Below, piece after piece: positions 24,735 through 33,109 of a stretch of 64,000 nucleotides of DNA (position 1 is the stretch's first letter; every line of letters begins with the position of its first letter). The position numbers were made by a program, and so were the translations under genes. The DNA is from Seleniivibrio woodruffii (GTDB lineage Bacteria; Chrysiogenota; Deferribacteres; Deferribacterales; Geovibrionaceae), in assembly GCF_029267515.1 (NCBI RefSeq), contig NZ_JAJUIS010000006.1, positions 107,867-171,866 of the forward strand, given 5' to 3'. The notes below the pieces were generated by a model, which was given only the letters and a program-made list of their open reading frames with translations, did no database searches and was not told where the DNA came from.

Positions 24735-26492
24735 CTACATCCTTTCGGGAGCCTTTATTCCAAGAAGGTCGAGTACAGCCTCTATCACCCGCAGGTAAGC
24801 CTTTACGAGTGCCAGCATAGCCTTTTTCCTTTCAGTATCTGTTTCTCTTATGATATTTGTTTTTGCGTACATCGAGGAGAAAGACGCGGCAATGTTGTAT
24901 CCGTATTCGCACAGCACCATGGGTTCCCTGTTGCGGAACGACATTTCGCAAGCCTCCGGAAACGCCTGAAGCGCCAGCATAAGGTTGAACTCCTCCGTCG
25001 ACGCGGGTTCTTTCAGGTCTGTGGCGGTAATATCGTCAGCACCAGCCTTTGCTAGTATGGATTTTGCACGGACAGCGGAATAGAGCAGATAGGGTCCTGT
25101 TTTTCCTTCAAATTCAAGAAATCTGTCCAGTTCGAATATGTAATCGCGGGCGCAGGTGTTGCTGAGGTCGCCGAATTTCAGAGCTGCGATTCCCACACAC
25201 TCCGCAACGTATCGTTTTTCATCATCGCTGAGCGAAGCGCCGTAGCCTCCGTCAACAAGTTTGGAAAACGCTTTTTCCGTAACGGTGGTTATCAGTTCTT
25301 TCAGCTTCAGAGTGCCGCCCTCACGTGTTTTAAAGGGCTTGCCGTCCGTGCCGTTCATGGTACCGAACGGGATATGCCGGAGCACAACATCGTCCCTTAC
25401 CAGCTTGGTTTTCCTTACGCAGCGGAATACCTGTTCAAAGTGGAGGGACTGTCTTTTATCAACAACGTACAGTATTATTGACGGGTCGTAATCTTTCACG
25501 CGCTCATATATCGTCGCTATGTCTGTCGCGTGGTAAAGCGCCGCGCCGTCACTTTTTCTGAGGATAACCGGGGGGACGTTGTGGTTGTCGGTTTCTTCCG
25601 CAACCTCAACTATAAGCGCGCCGTCGCTCTCTTTGGCATAACCCTCTTTTATGAATCTGTCGATGAGCATGTCGAGGTACTGGTGTGCGTCGCTTTCGCC
25701 AAGCCAGAGGTCAAAATTAACCAGCAGGCGTGAGTAGTCCGATTTCAGATCGGCAACGGAAACGTTGACAACGTGCCGCCACAGTGCTCTGTATCCTTTT
25801 CGTCCGGCGTGCAGTTCCGTTGTGGCTTTGCGGCAGGCGTTGAGATAATCTTCGTCCTCTTTGGATTTTTTGCTGGCAGTGGGGTAGAGCGTCTCAAGAT
25901 CTTCGATGTTGACGGGTGCTTCCGCTGGGAAGGTGTCAGCACTTTCATCGAAATACGCCCATTCAGGATGTCTGAGCGACAGCTCATGGATTATCATACC
26001 CATCTGCAATCCCCAGTCTCCGAGGTGCACGTCGCCCACGACGTCGTGTCCGCGAAATTTCGCAACGCGGCGGAGACATTCGCCTATGATCGCCGCGCGC
26101 AGGTGTCCGACGTGGAGCGGTTTTGCCACGTTCGCGCCGCCGTAGTCCACGATTATCATCTCTTTTTTGCCATCGGTGCAGGCGAGGTTTGCGGAATCAA
26201 GCATCTCTTTAAGGCTGTCCGCAAGAAAAGTGCCCGTAACTTTCATATTTATATATCCGGGACCGTCAATTCTGATGTTTTCGAAAAGAGGGTTGCCTTC
26301 AAGTTTGTTTACAATCTCCTGTGCAATCTCTCTGGGCGGTTTTTTGAACTGCTTTGCGGCGGGCAGTGCGCCCACGGATGAGAAATCGCCGAGTTCCGGC
26401 AGTTTGCAGTTGATAACTTCTGAGAAATTTCCTTCATAGCCGCACTCAGAGAAAGCGGCACCGATTATCTGATTGATTTTTTTACGGAGCAT
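24735..26492 (-). CDS. argS: Arginyl-tRNA synthetase
   Basis: Class I synthetase of 585 residues that charges tRNA-Arg. The N-terminal add-1 domain is followed by the HIGH-type motif HVGHLRAAIIGECLRR (preceded by NVAKPLHVGHLR), and the C-terminal anticodon-binding DALR domain includes LMLALQAFPEAC and ends at LGIKAPERM, the family's typical end. ArgS usually lacks a clean KMSKS; here the corresponding stretch is KTREGGTLKLKEL. It is monocistronic with its own promoter and faces tRNA-Val. Confidence 0.95.
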   Translation of the reverse strand: MLRKKINQIIGAAFSECGYEGNFSEVINCKLPELGDFSSVGALPAAKQFKKPPREIAQEIVNKLEGNPLFENIRIDGPGYINMKVTGTFLADSLKEMLDSANLACTDGKKEMIIVDYGGANVAKPLHVGHLRAAIIGECLRRVAKFRGHDVVGDVHLGDWGLQMGMIIHELSLRHPEWAYFDESADTFPAEAPVNIEDLETLYPTASKKSKEDEDYLNACRKATTELHAGRKGYRALWRHVVNVSVADLKSDYSRLLVNFDLWLGESDAHQYLDMLIDRFIKEGYAKESDGALIVEVAEETDNHNVPPVILRKSDGAALYHATDIATIYERVKDYDPSIILYVVDKRQSLHFEQVFRCVRKTKLVRDDVVLRHIPFGTMNGTDGKPFKTREGGTLKLKELITTVTEKAFSKLVDGGYGASLSDDEKRYVAECVGIAALKFGDLSNTCARDYIFELDRFLEFEGKTGPYLLYSAVRAKSILAKAGADDITATDLKEPASTEEFNLMLALQAFPEACEMSFRNREPMVLCEYGYNIAASFSSMYAKTNIIRETDTERKKAMLALVKAYLRVIEAVLDLLGIKAPERM

Positions 26493-26523
26493 TATTTAAC
26501 CTTATATTGATTTTGAGAGACAA

Positions 26524-26552
26524 ACTATAGGCTATTAAGCCGCCTAATTCAA
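26524..26552 (-). promoter_or_regulatory. Sigma-70 promoter of argS
   Basis: Minus-strand TTGAAT (26547-26552), 17-base spacer, TATAGT (26524-26529), about 30 bases before the argS ATG. Confidence 0.75.
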
Positions 26553-26615
26553 GGTATTTCAAACGCCTTCCTGTTCAGAGTTGTTTTTCCTGTTTAGAGA
26601 CCTGTAAGATTGAAT

Positions 26616-27464
26616 TCATGAACCTGTTCGCTTCGTGGGGTTGCGGAATTCACACGGAACTTTCGTCTGACAAAGTCCGCATCCGCTCCCCGTTTTTTCT
26701 ATCCCGCCGACCTCTGCCGCAAATTTTTTCGATTCTTCGCCGTAAACAAAAGTTAAACATTTCATTTTGTCGTGTCCGTTTTTATCAATGGCGTTAACAG
26801 GGCATCTTTTTATGCAGACTCCGCAAAGCCCTTTCGACATAAACAGACAGTTTGCGGTATGACTCTGCTCTTTTCTGATGTCCGCCTCCAGAACCATATC
26901 CGTCACAATAGAGATTATCCTTATGCAGGTTCCTTTTTCTGTTATGAATCCGTCGCTCAGTCCGAAAGTTCCCGCTCCTGCGGCATATGCCATGTGGCGT
27001 TCCGACCAGTTAGATGTCAGCGTGTTTGTCCGTATAACCCTGAATTTGTCGGAAAGCCATGGTGCAACGGCTCCATAACCCATGCCATGGATATGCCCGA
27101 CTATCTCACTGAGTCTGTTCTTGTAAAACATCTCATCGCCATGACCTCTGTTCAATGCCCATTCCTTAGAAGCAGTGTCTTTGCAGGTTCTGTTGCTTGT
27201 GCGTATATCTTCCTCTATCGGGGAGATGGTAACTATAACGGAACCGCTTTTAAAGGTATTTGCACCGTATGTAAGCTCGAACACCTCCTTAGGCACCATA
27301 TGTTCAGGTGAAACAACATCTTTAAAAGTGTCGAATATAGGATCCGATGCATCCGCGATGAATATGTCAGGCTCATCGTAATATCTTTTTCCTGTGGACG
27401 GATGGACGTTTTCAGAGTGGTTGTAAATATGATCTTTGATATGCTGAATAAGTTGTTCTTTCAT
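26616..27464 (-). CDS. Epoxyqueuosine reductase-like Fe-S protein
   Basis: 282 residues from the ATG at 27464, chosen because GAGGG sits seven bases upstream; nine further codons upstream overlap an operator. The middle section WSERHMAYAAGAGTFGLSDGFITEKGTCIRI and a C-terminal pair of cysteine groups (CGVCIKRCP near 214-221, CGLCQTKVPC near 262-271) resemble QueG and related cobalamin-associated double [4Fe-4S] proteins. The Cys spacing of the first cluster (C206, then C214xxC217xxxC221) is not the canonical CxxCxxCxxxCP. It is probably not the housekeeping queuosine enzyme. A downstream partner of a MarR regulator sharing the same operator. Confidence 0.75.
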   Translation of the reverse strand: MKEQLIQHIKDHIYNHSENVHPSTGKRYYDEPDIFIADASDPIFDTFKDVVSPEHMVPKEVFELTYGANTFKSGSVIVTISPIEEDIRTSNRTCKDTASKEWALNRGHGDEMFYKNRLSEIVGHIHGMGYGAVAPWLSDKFRVIRTNTLTSNWSERHMAYAAGAGTFGLSDGFITEKGTCIRIISIVTDMVLEADIRKEQSHTANCLFMSKGLCGVCIKRCPVNAIDKNGHDKMKCLTFVYGEESKKFAAEVGGIEKTGSGCGLCQTKVPCEFRNPTKRTGS

Positions 27465-27479
27465 CTTACCCTCTATATA

Positions 27480-27491
27480 GTGTATATACAC
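27480..27491. promoter_or_regulatory. GTGTATATACAC operator of the Fe-S protein gene
   Basis: Perfect 12-bp palindrome, 16 bases upstream of the ATG at 27464 and just before its GAGGG ribosome site. The same core is in the larger palindrome at 27931-27948 before the MarR gene. Confidence 0.7.
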
Positions 27492-27506
27492 GTTTATTGT
27501 AAAAAA

Positions 27507-27929
27507 TTAATCAGTCAGTGATTCGATTTCAGAAAGCAGGGAAGTGAATTCTTTCAGAGTGTCAGTTCCAAGGTTGTCTTCCAGATATTTCTGTGCCTGC
27601 TCCCAGAGCGGAACTGCCTTTTCAAGAGCTTTCTCTCCGGTTGGTGTCAGGGCGAGGCTTCTGCTTCTGGTTCCTTTTTCAGAAGCGTCAATGATGTATC
27701 CTTCATTCTCCAGTGCTTTCAATCCACGGACAAGGGTTGTTCTGTCCAAACGCATCTTTTCCGCCAGCCTGCTCACGTTCACGGGGGACATGGCATTAAT
27801 ATGATTAAGCATCGAAAACTGACCGATCTTGAGTCCGCTTTCCGAAAGATATCTGTCGTATATTTCGGTTACTGATTGTGCTGCTCTGCGTATGTTTACG
27901 CAGTTGCATACAGAGCTTTCTTTTTTCAT
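27507..27929 (-). CDS. MarR-family transcriptional regulator
   Basis: 140-residue winged-helix regulator. The DNA-binding part reads VNVSRLAEKMRLDRTTLVRGLKALENEGYI, with the wing EKGTRSRSLALTPTGEKAL. Three N-terminal Cys (residues 8, 10 and nearby: SVCNCVN) might sense redox or metal state, but this is a guess. The promoter -10 region overlaps an 18-bp perfect palindrome immediately before the ATG, which fits autorepression, and the same palindrome core precedes the downstream Fe-S gene 43 bases away. The two genes probably form one regulon. Confidence 0.9.
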   Translation of the reverse strand: MKKESSVCNCVNIRRAAQSVTEIYDRYLSESGLKIGQFSMLNHINAMSPVNVSRLAEKMRLDRTTLVRGLKALENEGYIIDASEKGTRSRSLALTPTGEKALEKAVPLWEQAQKYLEDNLGTDTLKEFTSLLSEIESLTD

Positions 27930-27930
27930 A

Positions 27931-27964
27931 ATAGTGTATATACACTATATTTTCTCTGATGCAA
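27931..27964 (-). promoter_or_regulatory. Promoter and operator of the MarR gene
   Basis: Palindrome ATAGTGTATATACACTAT (27931-27948), perfect over 18 bases. On the minus strand TTGCAT (27959-27964), an 18-base spacer and TATACA (27935-27940) form a promoter whose -10 box is inside it. The ATG follows the -10 box by five bases, so the mRNA may be leaderless. Confidence 0.65.
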
Positions 27965-28031
27965 CCCTTTTCTTGTGTTTCGTTGTGTTTGATAATATAA
28001 TCCACTCTCATTTATATCTGGTGGTGCAATA

Positions 28032-30026
28032 TTGCAGTACAGAAGAGACGTTGACGGACTGAGGGCGGTTGCCGTTCTTCCGGTTATTCTTTACCACGCG
28101 GGGATTTCCGCGTTTTCCGGCGGCTACGTCGGTGTGGATATCTTTTTCGTGATATCCGGCTATCTGATAACGGGGATAATATCCGCTGAAATATCTGAAG
28201 GAACCTTCACCGTATCAAACTTTTATGTGCGGCGCATCAAAAGAATCTTTCCCGCTCTGTATTTCATGATGCTTGTCACAATAATCCTGTCGGGCTTTCT
28301 GCTTCTGCCTGAGCATTTCAGGAATTTCGGAAAGAGCGTTGCCGCGACGGTATTTTTCAGTTCTAACTTCTTTTTCTGGAAGCAGAGCGGCTATTTTGAC
28401 GCTGCCGCAGAGACAAAACCCCTGCTTCATACGTGGTCACTGGGTGTAGAGGAACAGTTTTACATAATTTTCCCTCTGTTTCTGCTCTGGCTGTATAAAA
28501 ACCGTAAAAATACCAAACTTGCAGTGGTTGTGGTTTTTGCCGTATCTCTGGCTCTCAGCATATTTCTGACATACAGGAAACCGGAGATGTCGTTTTATCT
28601 TCTGCCCACCCGCGCGTGGGAACTGATGCTCGGCGCGATGCTCTCCCTCGGTTTGTTCAAACGCGTTGAGAACAGATACGCCTCCGATGCTCTTTCTCTG
28701 CTGGGTGCCGCCATGATAGCCGCTTCCGTAGCTCTTTTTAACACCGCAACGCCTTTTCCAGGCTATAATGCGCTTCTGCCTTGTGCAGGTGCCGCTATGG
28801 TGATATACGCAGGTGAAAAAAGCGTTTTCGGTCGCATCCTCTCTTTTCGTCCTCTCGTTTTTACAGGTCTGCTGTCTTATGCCCTTTACCTGTGGCACTG
28901 GTCTTTCATTGCTTTCCGTAATTATTATAAAAATATAGCTGGCGATGCCTTTTTTATGAGTAACTGGTTTATAATAGCCGTCACTTTCCTTTTCGCCTTA
29001 ATCTCATATTATTTTGTGGAACATCCCGTACGCAGAAAGAAATTTCCCGTACCATCCCGGCTTTTTAAGATATCGGCAGCTGTCATGCTTCTTTTCACAG
29101 TTATCGGTACCGTGATATACAAAACGGACGGTATGCCTTTCAGGATGCCGGAATCCGTGAACGTTGTGACTGACGTTAAAGAGAGCAGATACAGAAGCAC
29201 AGACTGCTACTACCGTGACCCCATGAAAGCGGATATAGATAACCTCTGCCGCATGGGGGACAAAAAGAACAAGCCGACGTTCATTGTGTGGGGCGATTCC
29301 CATGCGCTTTCACTTACGGACGGTATGGATAAATATGCACATGAAAACGGAGTTACAGGTGTTTTTGCCGGAAAATCCGCATGTCCGCCGCTGCGTCTTG
29401 TACGGATACTCATTAACGACGTTCCCACTAACTGCCGCCAGTTCAACGATATAATTTTCAAAGACGTTGCCGCCGACAAGGAGATGAAGAACGTGTTTCT
29501 GGTGGGCAGATGGGAGGTTTACTCCGGCAAACCCACTCTGGGCAACGATGCGGGGTCGGAAATGACCCTCGACGACGGGATAACCAAAAACGTAATTGAG
29601 CATGACAATCTGAAGGTATTCGAAGAGAGCCTTGTGCGCACCATCGGTTCCCTTGAGCGTGCGGGAAAGAACGTATATTTCGTTATGGACGTGCCGGAGG
29701 TACCCTATGACGTACCTTCCGAGATGGGCAAGATAGAATACTTTAAGCACGTTTTTCCGGTGCTGACATCTTTCGTAACGTCTGCTCTGCCTTACAGCCA
29801 CTATCAGGAGCGCAACGAGCTCGTGTTCAAGGTTCTTGAGAAGGTTAAAAGCAAGACCAATGTTAAGGTAGTGGATATTCAGGATATTCTCTGCAAAGAC
29901 GGTGAATGTAAGTTGACCGAGGGCGGAAAATCACTTTATGCCGACGACGACCACCTGTCTGTGTTCGGTTCGGAGTATGTGATAGGGCAGACCGGCACAT
30001 TTCTTGACGAAATACTGAAAAAATAA
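28032..30026 (+). CDS. Acyltransferase-3 / SGNH O-acetyltransferase
   Basis: 664-residue OafA-type membrane enzyme that acylates a surface sugar, typically O-acetylation of LPS or another glycan. Residues 1-350 are the acyltransferase-3 membrane domain with about ten helices: RRDVDGLRAVAVLPVILYHAG, then VGVDIFFVISGYLIT and HTWSLGVEEQFYI with the catalytic His. The C-terminal SGNH domain starts around 415 (FIVWGDSHALSL) and ends with DDDHLSVFGSEYV, holding the Ser and Asp/His residues. Start is a TTG with GGTGGT before it. No polysaccharide locus is adjacent. Confidence 0.92.
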   Translation: MQYRRDVDGLRAVAVLPVILYHAGISAFSGGYVGVDIFFVISGYLITGIISAEISEGTFTVSNFYVRRIKRIFPALYFMMLVTIILSGFLLLPEHFRNFGKSVAATVFFSSNFFFWKQSGYFDAAAETKPLLHTWSLGVEEQFYIIFPLFLLWLYKNRKNTKLAVVVVFAVSLALSIFLTYRKPEMSFYLLPTRAWELMLGAMLSLGLFKRVENRYASDALSLLGAAMIAASVALFNTATPFPGYNALLPCAGAAMVIYAGEKSVFGRILSFRPLVFTGLLSYALYLWHWSFIAFRNYYKNIAGDAFFMSNWFIIAVTFLFALISYYFVEHPVRRKKFPVPSRLFKISAAVMLLFTVIGTVIYKTDGMPFRMPESVNVVTDVKESRYRSTDCYYRDPMKADIDNLCRMGDKKNKPTFIVWGDSHALSLTDGMDKYAHENGVTGVFAGKSACPPLRLVRILINDVPTNCRQFNDIIFKDVAADKEMKNVFLVGRWEVYSGKPTLGNDAGSEMTLDDGITKNVIEHDNLKVFEESLVRTIGSLERAGKNVYFVMDVPEVPYDVPSEMGKIEYFKHVFPVLTSFVTSALPYSHYQERNELVFKVLEKVKSKTNVKVVDIQDILCKDGECKLTEGGKSLYADDDHLSVFGSEYVIGQTGTFLDEILKK

Positions 30027-30050
30027 AGCCGCAGTTTTTTAACTGCGGCT
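30027..30050. terminator. Terminator between convergent genes
   Basis: AGCCGCAGTT/AACTGCGGCT perfect 10-bp stem with a T4 loop. On the minus strand it is followed by TTATTTTTT, which suits the gene ending at 30056; the plus-strand tail is weaker. Confidence 0.75.
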
Positions 30051-30055
30051 CTGAT

Positions 30056-30517
30056 TTACTTGTCCTTTTTATGTCCCTTGCCGTTTCCTTTTTCTTGTTG
30101 TTCGTTTTTGTCGCGGCTATGTTCTTTTTTCATCTGTCCCTGCGGTACTTTTTTATATTTCCACGGTTTACCGTTCCATTTTCCTGCTTTGTAGTTCTGT
30201 TTCCAGTGAGGGTTTACCTTGGAGTAAAACTCAGGAGCCTTATTGTACGGCTGCCATCCGCCGTTGCTGTTTTCCGATTTAAACCATTTGCCCTGCCAGC
30301 TTCGCCACCACATACCGTTCCAAAAGAAGATATCTTCGCTGGAATCCGCAACGAAATAAACGTCCGGAGTGTCGGGGATCAGTACAACGGATGCGTTGTC
30401 AGATATACTGACATCAGGTATTCCGTTCAGGTTGATATTGATGTTGACGTCTGCTTCCGCGATTGCAGCAGTTGATACGCAGGCTGCAAAAACCATAGAT
30501 GCAATTATCTTTTTCAT
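30056..30517 (-). CDS. Small secreted Trp- and Lys-rich protein
   Basis: 153 residues with a cleavable signal peptide (MKKIIASMVFAACVSTAAIA). The mature protein begins with an Asn/Ile-rich stretch (DVNININLNGIPDVSI). It then has a Trp-rich core (FFWNGMWWRSWQGKWFKS) and ends in about 45 strongly basic, Gln/Gly-rich residues (HKKDK end). No enzyme motif is visible. The Trp-rich core could bind a surface polymer. Similar small Trp-rich exported proteins are often hypothetical. It lies 40 bases after the PLP decarboxylase gene on the same strand and could be the end of that operon. Confidence 0.7.
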   Translation of the reverse strand: MKKIIASMVFAACVSTAAIAEADVNININLNGIPDVSISDNASVVLIPDTPDVYFVADSSEDIFFWNGMWWRSWQGKWFKSENSNGGWQPYNKAPEFYSKVNPHWKQNYKAGKWNGKPWKYKKVPQGQMKKEHSRDKNEQQEKGNGKGHKKDK

Positions 30518-30557
30518 ATTTCCTCCGCTGAGTGATGCGGGGATTTTAACATTGCTG

Positions 30558-31883
30558 TCAAAGAAAAGAAGTGCAATTTACCCTTGATACAGTTTTACCG
30601 TCGAAAACAACACTTTCTGGGATGTTTTTTATGAAATTCTGCCGCAGGCTGTAGGTATAGGCTCCCTGATCCGGCACCACCAGCAGATCGCCGACGGATA
30701 TTCCATTGCCGTGATATGCAAAACCCCATACGTCGTGGGGGGTGCAGAGGGAACCCAGAACCATCATCGGGTGCTCTGTTTCGGACATCTGAGAGATGTT
30801 CACCACCGGAAAATAGTCCATTTCGTATCTTTCCCAGCCGAGCATATTGGTTGCTCCGTCTGTTATGGCGATGTCCGGCTGTTTGATGTCTTCTACAGTT
30901 AGAAGCATATGAATGGCGCTGTGGGCGACGAAACGCCCCGGTTCCGCGAATATGCGGCATTTAATGTGAGGGAAAATATGTTTTTCCGCTGCTGCTGCCA
31001 GTGCACAGGCGTAGGTTTCTATGTCTGTCGAAGGCAGGTACCTGTGATCCAGCGGGTCGCAGGGGTGGTTCAAAAGCTGTTTGTTCAGCTTCATCTCCTC
31101 TGCTGTGTCAGCCAGCATCCATTCCCCTTCACCAACCCAGTAACCCCCGCCGAGGTCTATGAACTCTATCTGCTTTTTATGCTGTTCGGGCAGGTTTTTT
31201 ATGGTTTCGCCGAGTTTCCGTATCAGCTCAACGTGGTTTTCCGGATTAAGGTTCCAGCTTGAATGGAACTGTAACCCGCAGAAACGCACACAGGTGTTTT
31301 CCGTCATGTTTATAAATTCTTCAAGCTCGTGGTGCCCTATGCCGAATTTGCGCCACAGAGGGTTATTTTCCGTGGTCAGGCGCACGCCGATATTTATGCG
31401 TTTTCCGATGGACAGCAGCTTTTTAAGCTCGGTGAAGCTGTCGCAGAGGATAATTGTTCTTTCTGCATGGTTTACGGCAAGTTCAAGTTCCGCCATGGTC
31501 TTTGCAGGACCGCTGAAAACAATCTTTTTTGCGTCGCAGTTAAGCGCTGTCTGGAGTTCTGCACCGCTTGAGACATCTATCCCGAAGTTGTTCCCCGCAA
31601 GAGTAGAGATTACCTGCGGGTGATTACAGCTTTTCATTGCAAAATATGGTGTGAAATCGCTGAAAACAGCCGTAAATGCGTTACTGAACCGTTCTGCGCG
31701 TTCAAGCAGCGCCGGAATATCCAGAAAATAGAGCGGAGAACCGAATTTTCCCCGTGTTTCCATGAATAGATCAGCTTTTGAGTGGGTTTTGCGGACGCAT
31801 TTGATAATCAGTTCAGAGGGCAGGGCGGGTGTCCGCTTTTTCAGAAGTTTTCGCACCGCCTCGTCATGTTCGTATGTATACAT
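30558..31883 (-). CDS. Fold-type III PLP decarboxylase (DapDC/ODC-like)
   Basis: 441 residues, alanine-racemase-type barrel. PLP Lys84 in YFAMKSCNHP; stacking His207 in LQFHSSW; glycine loop LGGGYWV (244-250); EPGRFV at 314-319; the partner-subunit active-site Cys380 in GSLCTPHDVWG and Tyr409 near the end. The pattern is diaminopimelate/ornithine decarboxylase-like, but GSLCTPHD differs from the GPxCESGD of LysA, so the substrate is probably another amino acid or conjugate. It is the last enzyme of a four-gene operon and its ATG shares a base with the preceding stop (TGATG). Confidence 0.85.
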   Translation of the reverse strand: MYTYEHDEAVRKLLKKRTPALPSELIIKCVRKTHSKADLFMETRGKFGSPLYFLDIPALLERAERFSNAFTAVFSDFTPYFAMKSCNHPQVISTLAGNNFGIDVSSGAELQTALNCDAKKIVFSGPAKTMAELELAVNHAERTIILCDSFTELKKLLSIGKRINIGVRLTTENNPLWRKFGIGHHELEEFINMTENTCVRFCGLQFHSSWNLNPENHVELIRKLGETIKNLPEQHKKQIEFIDLGGGYWVGEGEWMLADTAEEMKLNKQLLNHPCDPLDHRYLPSTDIETYACALAAAAEKHIFPHIKCRIFAEPGRFVAHSAIHMLLTVEDIKQPDIAITDGATNMLGWERYEMDYFPVVNISQMSETEHPMMVLGSLCTPHDVWGFAYHGNGISVGDLLVVPDQGAYTYSLRQNFIKNIPESVVFDGKTVSRVNCTSFL

Positions 31884-33109
31884 CAGGCGTATTCCACCGA
31901 TATCTTAGCCCTTATTTCGTCTATCTGTTTCCGTATATCCGTTCCTTCGTCCGGTCGGAAAACGACGTGACCCAGCAGACGGGAGAAGTAATTTTCAGGC
32001 GGAAGAATGATTCGGTGTCCCTCTTCGCGTTCGATATTTACGGAAATTATTCTGTGGTCGTGCATTACGGACGCTTTTCTGAGTGTTCCGGCTCTTTCGG
32101 CGATGATGCGCACGGAAACAGCGGGCAGCCAGAAATCAGGGATACATATCTCCCCTGTGACAGCGTAGTCCAGAGCCGCACGGAAGATATCAAACCCTGC
32201 GGACGCCATAACAGTGTCGGGCAGGCTGTCTCCGCCGAATCTTGGGGTCATTTCTATCAGATATACCCGATCGTCCTGTATTATGAAGTCGGTCATTGCC
32301 ACCATGCTTTCAAACCCCAGAGCTTTTGCTCCTTTGACGAGTATTTCTTTCAGCTTATCAGTATTAACCGGTTTAGAAGGCGGTACAATATATGCTGACG
32401 CAGTGCCGAATGAAAGCTCGTCCCTGCGAACCTTTTCGGCTATGCGGATTATTTCGGCTTTACCTTCGTGCATAACCCAGTCGCAACTGAATTCATCTCC
32501 ATCTATGAACTGTTCCAGCGTACAGCCGCAAATGGGATACATGCGCTGATTGGGGTGAGTTGCTATCCTGTCAATGATGTATAAGTATTTTTCAGCGGTC
32601 TGCTCAGGGTTGTCAACGCGGAAAACAAGTTCGCTCCCGCTGCCTGTTGCAGGCTTGATAACACATGGGTAGATGGCTTTCTGAGCGGTTTTTTCAAGGT
32701 CTTCCGGTGAAAACAGCCTGACGGTTGCGGGGCAGGGTACTCCGTTTTTCTGCCAGAGCAGGTGAGAACCAGCCTTTGAACGGGCGTTTTCTATGGCGGA
32801 CAAAGTGGAAAAATGCAGGTTCAGCCTCTCTGCCGCCTTTGCAGCAAGTGGCAGCGCTTCGCAGTCGAAGCAGGTTATTCCGTTTATGCTTATTTCATGC
32901 GCTTTCGCATGAGCAAGTATCGCCTCAATTGCGCCTTCGTGGTTGGAGAGATCAAAAAGGCACTCATCTTTTTTCGGCGGTTTGAATCCTGTCCATTCAG
33001 CGCTCTGGCTTTTATCTGTCAGAAAAAGGGTTTCACCGCCGTATTTGGTGTAGATTATCTCGTTGTAATCGGGCGTTGAGCCGACCACCAGAACGCGGGT
33101 GTTAAGCAT
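31883..33109 (-). CDS. ATP-grasp ligase
   Basis: 408 residues from the ATG at 33109, which has GAGG six bases upstream; 20 codons further upstream lie inside the previous gene. An N-terminal Rossmann-like part (TRVLVVGSTPDYNEII) precedes an ATP-grasp fold resembling carbamoyl-phosphate synthase and biotin carboxylase: CVIKPATGSGSELVF, EQFIDGDEFSCDWVMHEG, YLIEMTPRFGGDSLP (metal-binding Glu and Arg). Such enzymes join a carboxylate to an amine through an acyl phosphate. The substrates are unknown, but the neighbouring decarboxylases suggest an amino acid or amine partner. Confidence 0.85.
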   Translation of the reverse strand: MLNTRVLVVGSTPDYNEIIYTKYGGETLFLTDKSQSAEWTGFKPPKKDECLFDLSNHEGAIEAILAHAKAHEISINGITCFDCEALPLAAKAAERLNLHFSTLSAIENARSKAGSHLLWQKNGVPCPATVRLFSPEDLEKTAQKAIYPCVIKPATGSGSELVFRVDNPEQTAEKYLYIIDRIATHPNQRMYPICGCTLEQFIDGDEFSCDWVMHEGKAEIIRIAEKVRRDELSFGTASAYIVPPSKPVNTDKLKEILVKGAKALGFESMVAMTDFIIQDDRVYLIEMTPRFGGDSLPDTVMASAGFDIFRAALDYAVTGEICIPDFWLPAVSVRIIAERAGTLRKASVMHDHRIISVNIEREEGHRIILPPENYFSRLLGHVVFRPDEGTDIRKQIDEIRAKISVEYA

